DNA from: an uncultured Prevotella sp.
Lineage (GTDB): Bacteria > Bacteroidota > Bacteroidia > Bacteroidales > Bacteroidaceae
DNA length: 8,470 nucleotides
NCBI GenBank assembly: GCA_934196725.1
Contig: CAKPWR010000084.1
Coordinates: 1 to 8,470, forward strand
Direction of reading: 5' to 3'
Shown one piece after another: positions 1 to 8,470 of the stretch. Position 1 is the stretch's first letter. The number at the start of each line of letters is the position of its first letter. The notes beneath the pieces were generated by a model that was not told where the DNA came from, searched no databases, and was given only the letters and a program-made list of their open reading frames with translations. Made by a program: the position numbers and the translations under genes.

Positions 1-72
1 CCGAACAGAGAAGTTAAGCTCACTTGCGCCGATGGTACTGCAATGCAATGCGGGAGAGTAGGTAGCCGCCTT
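1..72 (+). rRNA. rrf: 5S ribosomal RNA, 3' part
   Basis: The window opens inside a 5S rRNA gene. The conserved CCGAACAGAGAAGTTAAGC block (loop B/helix III region) is at 1-19, the GCGCCGATGGTACTGC block at 26-41, and the closing GGGAGAGTAGG-type segment at 52-62. The 3' strand of helix I, around GCCGCC, ends near 70-72. The first 35-40 nt lie outside the window. The exact 3' end is estimated because its pairing partner is not visible. As the last gene of an rRNA operon it indicates that 16S and 23S genes lie to the left. Confidence 0.95.
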
Positions 73-85
73 CTTTCATTTTTTT

Positions 86-118
86 AGCCTCGATTACGAA
101 AGTAGTCGGGGCTTTTTT
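86..118 (+). terminator. Rho-independent terminator of the rRNA operon
   Basis: A 12-bp stem (86-97 pairing with 102-113, including G-T wobbles) closes a GAAA tetraloop at 98-101. It is followed directly by a run of six T (113-118). It lies about 15 nt past the 5S end, as expected for the end of an rRNA operon. Confidence 0.92.
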
Positions 119-155
119 GTTTTCCTTTGTTTTGAGAGCTATTTACCATAATAAA

Positions 156-225
156 ACGGCTCATATTTCCCGTATTTCTAGCCATACTTAATAAAGTTGG
201 TAGAAAAAAAGAAAATATGAGCCGT
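156..225 (-). terminator. Long imperfect palindrome, possible terminator of the 230-649 gene
   Basis: The whole 70-nt segment folds on itself. A perfect 13-bp outer stem (156-168 with 213-225) leads through a symmetric 6x6 internal loop (169-174 / 207-212). A 6-bp stem follows (175-180 with 201-206), then a single-base bulge, 3 bp (182-184 with 198-200), another bulge, and 4 bp (186-189 with 194-197) closing a 4-nt loop. On the minus strand it starts four bases after the TAA stop of the upstream gene, and its last arm runs into TTTT then ATTA. This fits a terminator, but the length and the large internal loop are unusual. It could instead be a structured RNA end or a dispersed palindromic repeat. 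On the plus strand no T tract follows. Confidence 0.55.
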
Positions 226-229
226 AGAG

Positions 230-649
230 TTATTCCTTGATAAATTTTACCTTTTTAGGTAGTTTTACCCATTTTCTGTTGCGGGCAATCTTCAACGTGC
301 TTCCATCCTTCTGCTGAAGTTCATAGCTGCCATCAGACATAAGAACTAAATCGGCAGTTAAATCTTCGCTTCCATAGTCATTAATGATGGATAGGTGAGC
401 AGTTTTACCGTCAATTTCGGCATCTGTAATGAGCCATTTACGGCTATCGCGTCTGTCACCAAAATATCCAGGCATCTCTCCAAAGAGTTCCTGCCCAGGA
501 ACTTTCAAGTTCTTGTGGTAGAAATCAATGTAGAGATATACATCAAATTCTTTATTTGTTATCTTTCCTTTAAACAAGGTACTGTCTGTTTGTGCCATAC
601 AGGATATACTGATGAGGCACAATAATGTTGTAAAAATCCTTCTCATCAT
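230..649 (-). CDS. Small secreted protein of unknown function
   Basis: This encodes 139 aa that I cannot assign to a named family. The N-terminus is a clear signal peptide: two Met and two Arg at residues 1-4, a hydrophobic stretch at about 5-16, and a CMAQ segment at 17-20. Signal peptidase I cleavage after Ala19 would leave Gln20 first, common in this phylum. Cys17 is a poor lipobox candidate because Ile and Ser precede it. The mature part (about 120 aa) alternates polar and hydrophobic residues, suggesting a compact beta-rich fold. It has an aromatic/Gly-rich centre (PGYFGDRRDSRKW, about 80-92) and a Lys-rich tail. There is no metal or catalytic signature. Met2 is an equally possible start. 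It stands alone between the rRNA operon and the divergent glycogen genes, with its own -7 box at 674-681. Periplasmic location is inferred. Confidence 0.78.
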   Translation of the reverse strand: MMRRIFTTLLCLISISCMAQTDSTLFKGKITNKEFDVYLYIDFYHKNLKVPGQELFGEMPGYFGDRRDSRKWLITDAEIDGKTAHLSIINDYGSEDLTADLVLMSDGSYELQQKDGSTLKIARNRKWVKLPKKVKFIKE

Positions 650-673
650 ATTACTATTTTCAATTTACTGCGA

Positions 674-681
674 CAAAGTTA
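674..681 (-). promoter_or_regulatory. Bacteroidota -7 box for the secreted-protein gene
   Basis: The minus strand reads TAACTTTG here, an exact match to TAnnTTTG. Initiation near 667 would leave a leader of about 18 nt before the ATG at 649. No exact TTTG lies at the -33 distance, only a T-rich stretch (about 695-703). It shares the 137-bp intergenic region with the divergent promoter at 757-764. Confidence 0.6.
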
Positions 682-756
682 TTCATTTAAATCAAGAAAA
701 AAGTATATTTTACAGGATTTTAATAAGATAAATTCTTTTTTTTGCAAATATTTAGT

Positions 757-764
757 TAACTTTG
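757..764 (+). promoter_or_regulatory. Bacteroidota -7 box for the glycogen synthase gene
   Basis: TAACTTTG matches TAnnTTTG exactly and is followed by C. Initiation would fall near 770-772, giving a leader of about 16 nt to the ATG at 787. The region at the -33 distance is only T-rich. A TTTGC at 741-745 sits 20 bp before the TTTGC of the -7 box, too close to be a normal -33 element. Confidence 0.65.
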
Positions 765-786
765 CGGTGTTTTATTGATATTTATT

Positions 787-5087
<4,301 letters not shown>

Positions 5088-5121
5088 TATAATAGCGACA
5101 TTGTCACATTGTAAATATATG

Positions 5122-5157
5122 AATCCTGTATCTCTTTTGGGGATACAGGATTTTTTT
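5122..5157 (+). terminator. Rho-independent terminator after glgP
   Basis: A perfect 11-bp stem (5122-5132 with 5142-5152) encloses a 9-nt loop and is followed by seven T (5151-5157). It begins 35 nt past the glgP stop and closes the glycogen pair. Confidence 0.93.
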
Positions 5158-5191
5158 GTTTGAAATCGAACAATGAACAGTGTTATTGTAG

Positions 5192-5219
5192 TTGTGAAAA
5201 GTGAATTGTGAAAAGTGAA
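5192..5219 (+). repeat. 14-bp tandem repeat, two copies
   Basis: TTGTGAAAAGTGAA occurs twice head to tail with no mismatch (5192-5205 and 5206-5219). It sits in the 226-bp convergent intergenic region between the glgP and prs terminators, outside any transcript expected to be functional. The wider stretch 5166-5232 is rich in GTGAA/ATGAA-like units, suggesting a decayed short-repeat tract. I see no coding potential or pairing partner here. Confidence 0.8.
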
Positions 5220-5252
5220 TGTAGATTAGAAACAGGGGAAGAATGGAATCAT

Positions 5253-5289
5253 AAAAAAGGAGTCTTCCTTTTTAAAAGAAAGACTCCTT
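5253..5289 (-). terminator. Rho-independent terminator after prs
   Basis: A 10-bp stem (5257-5266 with 5280-5289) continues past one mismatch with a few more A-T rich pairs towards the loop. On the minus strand the last arm runs into six T (complement of 5253-5258). It begins about 24 nt after the prs stop and faces the glgP terminator. The plus strand has no T run, so it serves mainly prs. Confidence 0.9.
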
Positions 5290-5313
5290 GTAAACTTGTA
5301 TGATGATATTTCT

Positions 5314-6252
5314 TTATACCAGGTACTGGGAAGAGATACTCTCGTTATCCTCAACACGGCGAATGGTTTCTGCAAACATATCTGCAATAGAAATCTGCTT
5401 AACCTTTGCGCAACGCTTGGTGTAAGGGATGGAATCAGTGAATACTATCTCCTCAAGAGCTGAATCCTGAACACGCTCAGATGCAGGACCACTCATCACG
5501 CAGTGAGAAGCACAGGCACGAACGGTCTTAGCACCAGCCTGCTTCATGATGTCGGCAGCCTTAGTGATAGTGCCAGCAGTATCAACCATGTCATCGATGA
5601 TGACAACGTTCTTGTCCTTTACATCACCAATGATCTGCATGCTGGCAACCACGTTAGCGCGAGCACGAGTCTTGTTGCAAAGAACGAGAGGGCAACCGAA
5701 GTACTTAGCATAAGTGTTGGCACGCTTAGAACCGCCAACATCTGGAGAAGCAATTACCATATCCTTGAGGCGCAAGCTCTGCAAGTATGGCAATATAACG
5801 CCAGAAGCATAGAGGTGATCAACAGGAACATCGAAGAATCCCTGGATCTGGTCTGCGTGGAGGTCCATAGTGATGAGGCGGTCGATGCCTGCTACGCTAA
5901 GCAAGTCGGCTACCAATTTAGCACCAATGCTGACACGTGGCTTGTCTTTACGATCCTGGCGAGCCCAACCGAAGTATGGCACAACAGCGATAATGTGACG
6001 AGCAGATGCACGCTTGGCAGCATCAATCATCAGGAGCAACTCCATCAAGTTGTCTGAATTAGGGAAGGTGCTCTGCACGAGGAATACGTCGCGGCCGCGG
6101 ATAGATTCCTCGAAAGAAACGCCAAACTCACCATCAGAGAACTTGGTTACTACCAAATTACCCAGTGGGCAACCTAAACTAGCGCAGATTTTCTCTGCAA
6201 GGTATCTCGAATTAGTACCAGAGAATACCAAAAAAGAGTTTTTGTCACTCAT
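5314..6252 (-). CDS. prs: Ribose-phosphate pyrophosphokinase (PRPP synthase)
   Basis: This 312-aa cytoplasmic enzyme transfers pyrophosphate from ATP to ribose-5-phosphate, giving PRPP for purine, pyrimidine, NAD, histidine and tryptophan synthesis. It has the two phosphoribosyltransferase-type domains of class I enzymes. Motifs are FSDGE (38-42), PYFGWARQDRKDKPR (92-106, ATP site), DLHADQIQGFF (130-140, with His132 at the Mg-ATP site), the flexible catalytic loop NKTRARAN (193-200, Lys194 and Arg196) and the ribose-5-phosphate/PRPP loop IIDDMVDTAGT (218-228). SGP at 254-256 and FTDSIP at 271-276 are also conserved. Length matches the usual 310-320 aa. The loop reads KTRARAN where the Bacillus enzyme has KRRPRPN, with the key Lys and Arg kept. 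ATG 6252 is the first start in the frame. It has its own -7 box at 6292-6299 and terminator at 5253-5289, although the ThiE-like gene lies only 66 bp upstream. Confidence 0.97.
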   Translation of the reverse strand: MSDKNSFLVFSGTNSRYLAEKICASLGCPLGNLVVTKFSDGEFGVSFEESIRGRDVFLVQSTFPNSDNLMELLLMIDAAKRASARHIIAVVPYFGWARQDRKDKPRVSIGAKLVADLLSVAGIDRLITMDLHADQIQGFFDVPVDHLYASGVILPYLQSLRLKDMVIASPDVGGSKRANTYAKYFGCPLVLCNKTRARANVVASMQIIGDVKDKNVVIIDDMVDTAGTITKAADIMKQAGAKTVRACASHCVMSGPASERVQDSALEEIVFTDSIPYTKRCAKVKQISIADMFAETIRRVEDNESISSQYLV

Positions 6253-6291
6253 TTCTACTTAGTGTTTATGTGTATTAATAGTTATTTACTA

Positions 6292-6299
6292 CAAATGTA
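6292..6299 (-). promoter_or_regulatory. Bacteroidota -7 box for prs
   Basis: The minus strand reads TACATTTG, an exact TAnnTTTG match, inside the 66-bp gap between the ThiE-like gene and prs. Initiation near 6285 gives a leader of about 32 nt. No TTTG is seen at the -33 distance, so independent transcription is likely but read-through from upstream is not excluded. Confidence 0.55.
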
Positions 6300-6318
6300 C
6301 TTTTATGGAGAAAGAACC

Positions 6319-6927
6319 TTAGCTGCTTGCTTTTCTCAATCTTTCAAAATGGAGAATCAGCTCTTTGAAGTCTTTCTCATTGTGGATGTCGAATCGGTTC
6401 CACAAGTCTCCACAGATAACAACACCACCGAAACCAAGTTCTTTGGCTACCTTGATGTTTTCCAAACTCATTCCTCCCAAAGCGTATACCTTCTTGTCGA
6501 TGAGTCCGGCCTTGGCTGCCATCTCAAGCTGCTGCATGGAGAAAGAGGATTTTTCTTCCTTAAACTCAATACAGTCGAAGATATTCTTCAGGAAAACGTA
6601 GTTTGATTTCTTTTTCATCTCCTTCAGCATGGAGAGATCTGTACAGGTACGGCTGTACTTACCCTTATAGCCATCTGGTACAGATGCAAGTGAATCATCG
6701 ATATGTATTGCCGCCAAGTCGTATTCCTGCTTGAGGTAATAATGATCGTGGACCGTAACCTTGCTACGGTAGTCTTCTGGCAATAAAGTGAGCAATCGCT
6801 CCGAATACATGGGTGAAGAACCTGGCTTGAAAAGGTGCAGGTTGTCCATGCCCTCGTCGAACAGCGAGGTGAGTATCTTGTCTTCTTCCACAAAGAATGT
6901 GGACTTTGTCATTATTGCTAATTTCAT
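6319..6927 (-). CDS. Thiamine-phosphate-synthase/TenI-like TIM-barrel protein
   Basis: This encodes 202 aa with the single-barrel layout of the ThiE/TenI family. It starts with a short beta strand (MKLAIMTK, 1-8), then NLHLFKP (29-35), VHDHYYLKQEYDLAAIHID (59-77), the late-barrel ALGGMSLENI (149-158) and the phosphate-loop-like GFGGVVICGDLW (165-176). ThiE couples HMP-PP and thiazole phosphate to make thiamine phosphate. Several ThiE signature residues look changed. The Q-x-R-x-K strand motif is replaced by HLFKP, the Asn-Asp pair by His60-Asp61, and the T-x-T-K pyrophosphate motif is absent around IFDCIEF (116-122). A catalytic role in thiamine synthesis is therefore doubtful, and a TenI-like or divergent function is possible. 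No other thi gene is in the window. The frame extends to a TTG at 6933, but ATG 6927 begins the barrel cleanly and fits the -7 box at 6950-6957. Confidence 0.8.
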   Translation of the reverse strand: MKLAIMTKSTFFVEEDKILTSLFDEGMDNLHLFKPGSSPMYSERLLTLLPEDYRSKVTVHDHYYLKQEYDLAAIHIDDSLASVPDGYKGKYSRTCTDLSMLKEMKKKSNYVFLKNIFDCIEFKEEKSSFSMQQLEMAAKAGLIDKKVYALGGMSLENIKVAKELGFGGVVICGDLWNRFDIHNEKDFKELILHFERLRKASS

Positions 6928-6949
6928 CGTCAAAATGCATTTTATACTG

Positions 6950-6957
6950 CAAAAGTA
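6950..6957 (-). promoter_or_regulatory. Bacteroidota -7 box for the ThiE-like gene
   Basis: The minus strand reads TACTTTTG, an exact TAnnTTTG match. Initiation near 6943 gives a leader of about 16 nt to ATG 6927. A TTTGC (complement of 6969-6973) lies 20 bp before the TTTGC of the -7 box, the same arrangement as upstream of the glycogen synthase gene. Confidence 0.6.
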
Positions 6958-6999
6958 TTAAAAAATTCGCAAACATGCAATTATATCGGGATAAAAAGC

Positions 7000-7007
7000 T
7001 ATCTTTG
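7000..7007 (+). promoter_or_regulatory. Bacteroidota -7 box for nspC
   Basis: TATCTTTG matches TAnnTTTG exactly and is followed by C. Initiation near 7013-7015 gives a leader of about 20 nt to ATG 7035 and excludes upstream in-frame starts. It is divergent from the ThiE-like promoter, with 42 bp between the two -7 boxes. The -33 region is not a clear match. Confidence 0.65.
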
Positions 7008-7034
7008 CACCATAAAATTAATATTTATCAAGAA

Positions 7035-8210
7035 ATGAGAGTAAATTTATCAACTTTTTGCGAAGTTCACATACCAATTTACGTTTTGGAGGAGGAACTT
7101 CTGCGCCGCAATTTATCGCTCATCAAAAGTGTGGCTGAGCGTGCTGATGTGGAAATTATCCTTGCTTTTAAAGCATATGCTTTGTGGAAGACTTTTCCTA
7201 TCTTTAGAGAGTATATCAATTCAACAACGGCAAGTTCCTTGAGTGAGGCAAAATTGGCTTTTGAAAAGTTCGGGAGTCCTGCTCATACGTTCTCACCAGC
7301 TTATACTGATTATGAAATTGACGAGATAGCCCGTTGCTCCAGTCATCTTTCGTTCAATTCGCTTTCGCAGTATGAGCGATATCATGAACGTGCCAGACTG
7401 GCAAATCCTTCTGTCAAATATGGGTTGAGAGTGAATCCTGAATATTCTGAAGTTTCCACCTTATTATATAATCCTTGTGCGCCGGGTACTCGATTTGGTG
7501 TTTCGGCAGATAAATTGCCGGAAGAATTGCCTTCCGACATAGAAGGATTCCATTGTCACTGTCATTGCGAGAGTGGGGCAGATGTGTTCGAGCGTACTTT
7601 GAAACATATTGAGGAGAAGTTTGCCAAATGGTTTCCACAATTGAAATGGATAAATTTTGGAGGAGGTCATCTTATGACTCGTAAAGATTATGATGTGGAA
7701 CACCTTATTAATATATTGAAGGATTTTCATGCCCGTTATCCACATTTGAAGGTAATCATGGAACCTGGTAGTGCTTTCGGATGGCAAACTGGTCCGCTGG
7801 TTGCCCAAGTAGTAGATGTAGTAGAAGATAAGGGAATCAAAACGGCTATTATCAATGCAAGTTTTACTTGCCACATGCCAGATTGCCTTGAGATGCCATA
7901 TATGCCTGCTATCAGAAATGCTGAAACATTAGAAGTGGACGATCCGATGAAGGCTCCTGCGGGGGAGCATATATATAGAATAGGTGGAAACAGTTGTCTT
8001 AGTGGTGACTTCATGGGCTTCTGGAAATTTGACCATGAACTGGAAGTGGGTGAAAATATCATCTTTGAAGATATGCTTCACTACACTACGGTGAAGACAA
8101 ATACCTTTAACGGAATCTCTCATCCGGCTATAGGTATCGTTCATTTGGATGGAAATTTGGAAATCTTACGCGAATTTGGATACGAGGACTATCTTTCACG
8201 TATGGATTAA
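7035..8210 (+). CDS. nspC: Carboxynorspermidine/carboxyspermidine decarboxylase
   Basis: This 391-aa cytoplasmic PLP enzyme has the alanine racemase/group IV decarboxylase fold (TIM barrel plus beta domain). It decarboxylates carboxyspermidine or carboxynorspermidine, the last step of the aspartate-semialdehyde polyamine route. Motifs in order are ILAFKAYALW with Schiff-base Lys46 (42-51), HCHCHCESGA (173-182), NFGGGHLMTRKDYD (207-220), EPGSAFGWQTG (243-253), SFTCHMPDCLEMPY (276-289), GGNSCLSGDFMG (317-328, with Cys321 and Asp324 of the partner active site) and YTTVKTNTFNG (350-360). The SFTCHMPDCLEMPY and GGNSCLSGDFMG blocks separate NspC from diaminopimelate decarboxylase (LysA) and ornithine/arginine decarboxylases. 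The frame is open back to 6897, but those codons lie upstream of the promoter at 7000-7007, so ATG 7035 is the start. The partner dehydrogenase is not in the window, so the gene stands as a single unit. Confidence 0.95.
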   Translation: MRVNLSTFCEVHIPIYVLEEELLRRNLSLIKSVAERADVEIILAFKAYALWKTFPIFREYINSTTASSLSEAKLAFEKFGSPAHTFSPAYTDYEIDEIARCSSHLSFNSLSQYERYHERARLANPSVKYGLRVNPEYSEVSTLLYNPCAPGTRFGVSADKLPEELPSDIEGFHCHCHCESGADVFERTLKHIEEKFAKWFPQLKWINFGGGHLMTRKDYDVEHLINILKDFHARYPHLKVIMEPGSAFGWQTGPLVAQVVDVVEDKGIKTAIINASFTCHMPDCLEMPYMPAIRNAETLEVDDPMKAPAGEHIYRIGGNSCLSGDFMGFWKFDHELEVGENIIFEDMLHYTTVKTNTFNGISHPAIGIVHLDGNLEILREFGYEDYLSRMD

Positions 8211-8261
8211 AAACGGGATAAAAGAATGAAGAAAACCAGTAAAAGGGACCAATAAATACGG

Positions 8262-8309
8262 AAAAAGGTGCGTTTTTGCCTAAAAAAAAGGCAAAATGCA
8301 TCTTTTTTT
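8262..8309 (+). terminator. Rho-independent terminator after nspC
   Basis: The left arm 8264-8280 pairs with 8290-8305 through 16 pairs (two G-T), with one bulged T (8273) and a 9-nt A-rich loop (8281-8289). It ends in a run of seven T (8303-8309). It lies about 50 nt after the nspC stop. The preceding stretch 8211-8261 is purine-rich, and I see nothing else in it. Confidence 0.9.
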
Positions 8310-8329
8310 CAAAAAAAGTTCAAGAAAAG

Positions 8330-8360
8330 TTTGGTAATTCAGAAAAAAGTAGTACCTTTG
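8330..8360 (+). promoter_or_regulatory. Full -33/-7 promoter for the tRNA gene
   Basis: TTTG at 8330-8333 is followed after 19 bp by TACCTTTG at 8353-8360. Both elements match the Bacteroidota housekeeping promoter consensus (TTTG, then TAnnTTTG), making it the best promoter in the window. Initiation near 8366 leaves about 38 nt of 5' leader to be removed before the tRNA. Confidence 0.85.
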
Positions 8361-8403
8361 CACTCGCATTCAGAGGAACGCTCCTATGAAGAGTAGGAAA
8401 TAA

Positions 8404-8470
8404 GCGGAAATAGCTCAGTTGGTAGAGCACAACCTTGCCAAGGTTGGGGTCGCGGGTCCGAGTCCCGTTT
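8404..8470 (+). tRNA. tRNA-Gly (GCC), 3' end cut by the window
   Basis: The cloverleaf can be read up to position 67. The acceptor 5' strand is GCGGAAA (8404-8410). The D arm has GCTC and GAGC around AGTTGGTA. The anticodon stem CAACC/GGTTG encloses TTGCCAA with anticodon GCC (8437-8439), which reads GGC and GGU. The T arm is GCGGG/CCCGT around TCCGAGT (8457-8463). The remaining acceptor strand and the discriminator lie outside. Position 55 is C (8458) where nearly all elongator tRNAs have U. Confidence 0.95.

Noticed and set aside
775..786. TTG start for glycogen synthase adding four residues
   Set aside because: It would leave a leader of only about 4 nt after the predicted transcription start. 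ATG 787 fits better.
5503..6057. Plus-strand open frame of 184 codons opposite prs
   Set aside because: It is fully covered by prs, whose motifs are all intact. There is no promoter or start context.
6897..7034. 46-residue N-terminal extension of nspC
   Set aside because: The extension overlaps the divergent ThiE-like gene start and the nspC promoter at 7000-7007. NspC proteins begin near the ATG at 7035.
7035..8210. Diaminopimelate decarboxylase (LysA) as the identity of the nspC gene
   Set aside because: It has the same fold, but the HCHCHCESGA, SFTCHMPDCLEMPY and GGNSCLSGDFMG motifs are those of NspC, and the length is slightly short for LysA.

Overview
The window looks like chromosomal DNA from a member of the Bacteroidota, most likely a Prevotella/Segatella-type gut or oral anaerobe. 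Three things point there. Most gene starts have a TAnnTTTG element, the Bacteroidota -7 box, and no Shine-Dalgarno sequence. The glycogen synthase is of the eukaryote-like GT3 family typical of this phylum. Polyamine synthesis is represented by a carboxynorspermidine/carboxyspermidine decarboxylase. The genus is an inference from the overall look of the proteins and was not tested by a search.

Layout. Positions 1 to about 120 hold the 3' end of a 5S rRNA gene and its terminator, so an rRNA operon ends here. A small secreted protein of unknown function follows on the minus strand (230-649), with a long imperfect palindrome (156-225) just past its stop codon. Positions 650-786 are a divergent promoter region. 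The plus strand then carries a glycogen pair: GT3 glycogen synthase (787-2448) and GT35 alpha-glucan phosphorylase (2529-5087), closed by a strong terminator. A convergent intergenic region (5088-5313) contains a 14-bp tandem repeat and the opposing terminator of prs (PRPP synthase, 5314-6252, minus). Upstream of prs on the same strand is a thiamine-phosphate-synthase/TenI-like barrel protein (6319-6927, minus). It is divergent from nspC (7035-8210, plus), which ends in a strong hairpin terminator. A tRNA-Gly(GCC) with its own consensus promoter starts at 8404 and runs off the window.

How the genes work together. Synthase and phosphorylase are the elongating and degrading enzymes of intracellular glycogen, and their adjacency suggests a storage-turnover locus. 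Neither a branching nor a debranching enzyme is in the window. PrsA makes PRPP for nucleotides, NAD, histidine and tryptophan. NspC performs the last step of the aspartate-semialdehyde-dependent spermidine/norspermidine route. These look like separate housekeeping units, each with its own promoter and often its own terminator.

I found no mobile element, CRISPR array, defence island or clearly new system. The least explained items are the 70-nt palindrome, the catalytically altered ThiE-like protein, the secreted protein of unknown function and the tRNA with C at position 55. Three starts were chosen inside longer open frames: glycogen synthase at 787, the ThiE-like gene at 6927 and nspC at 7035.
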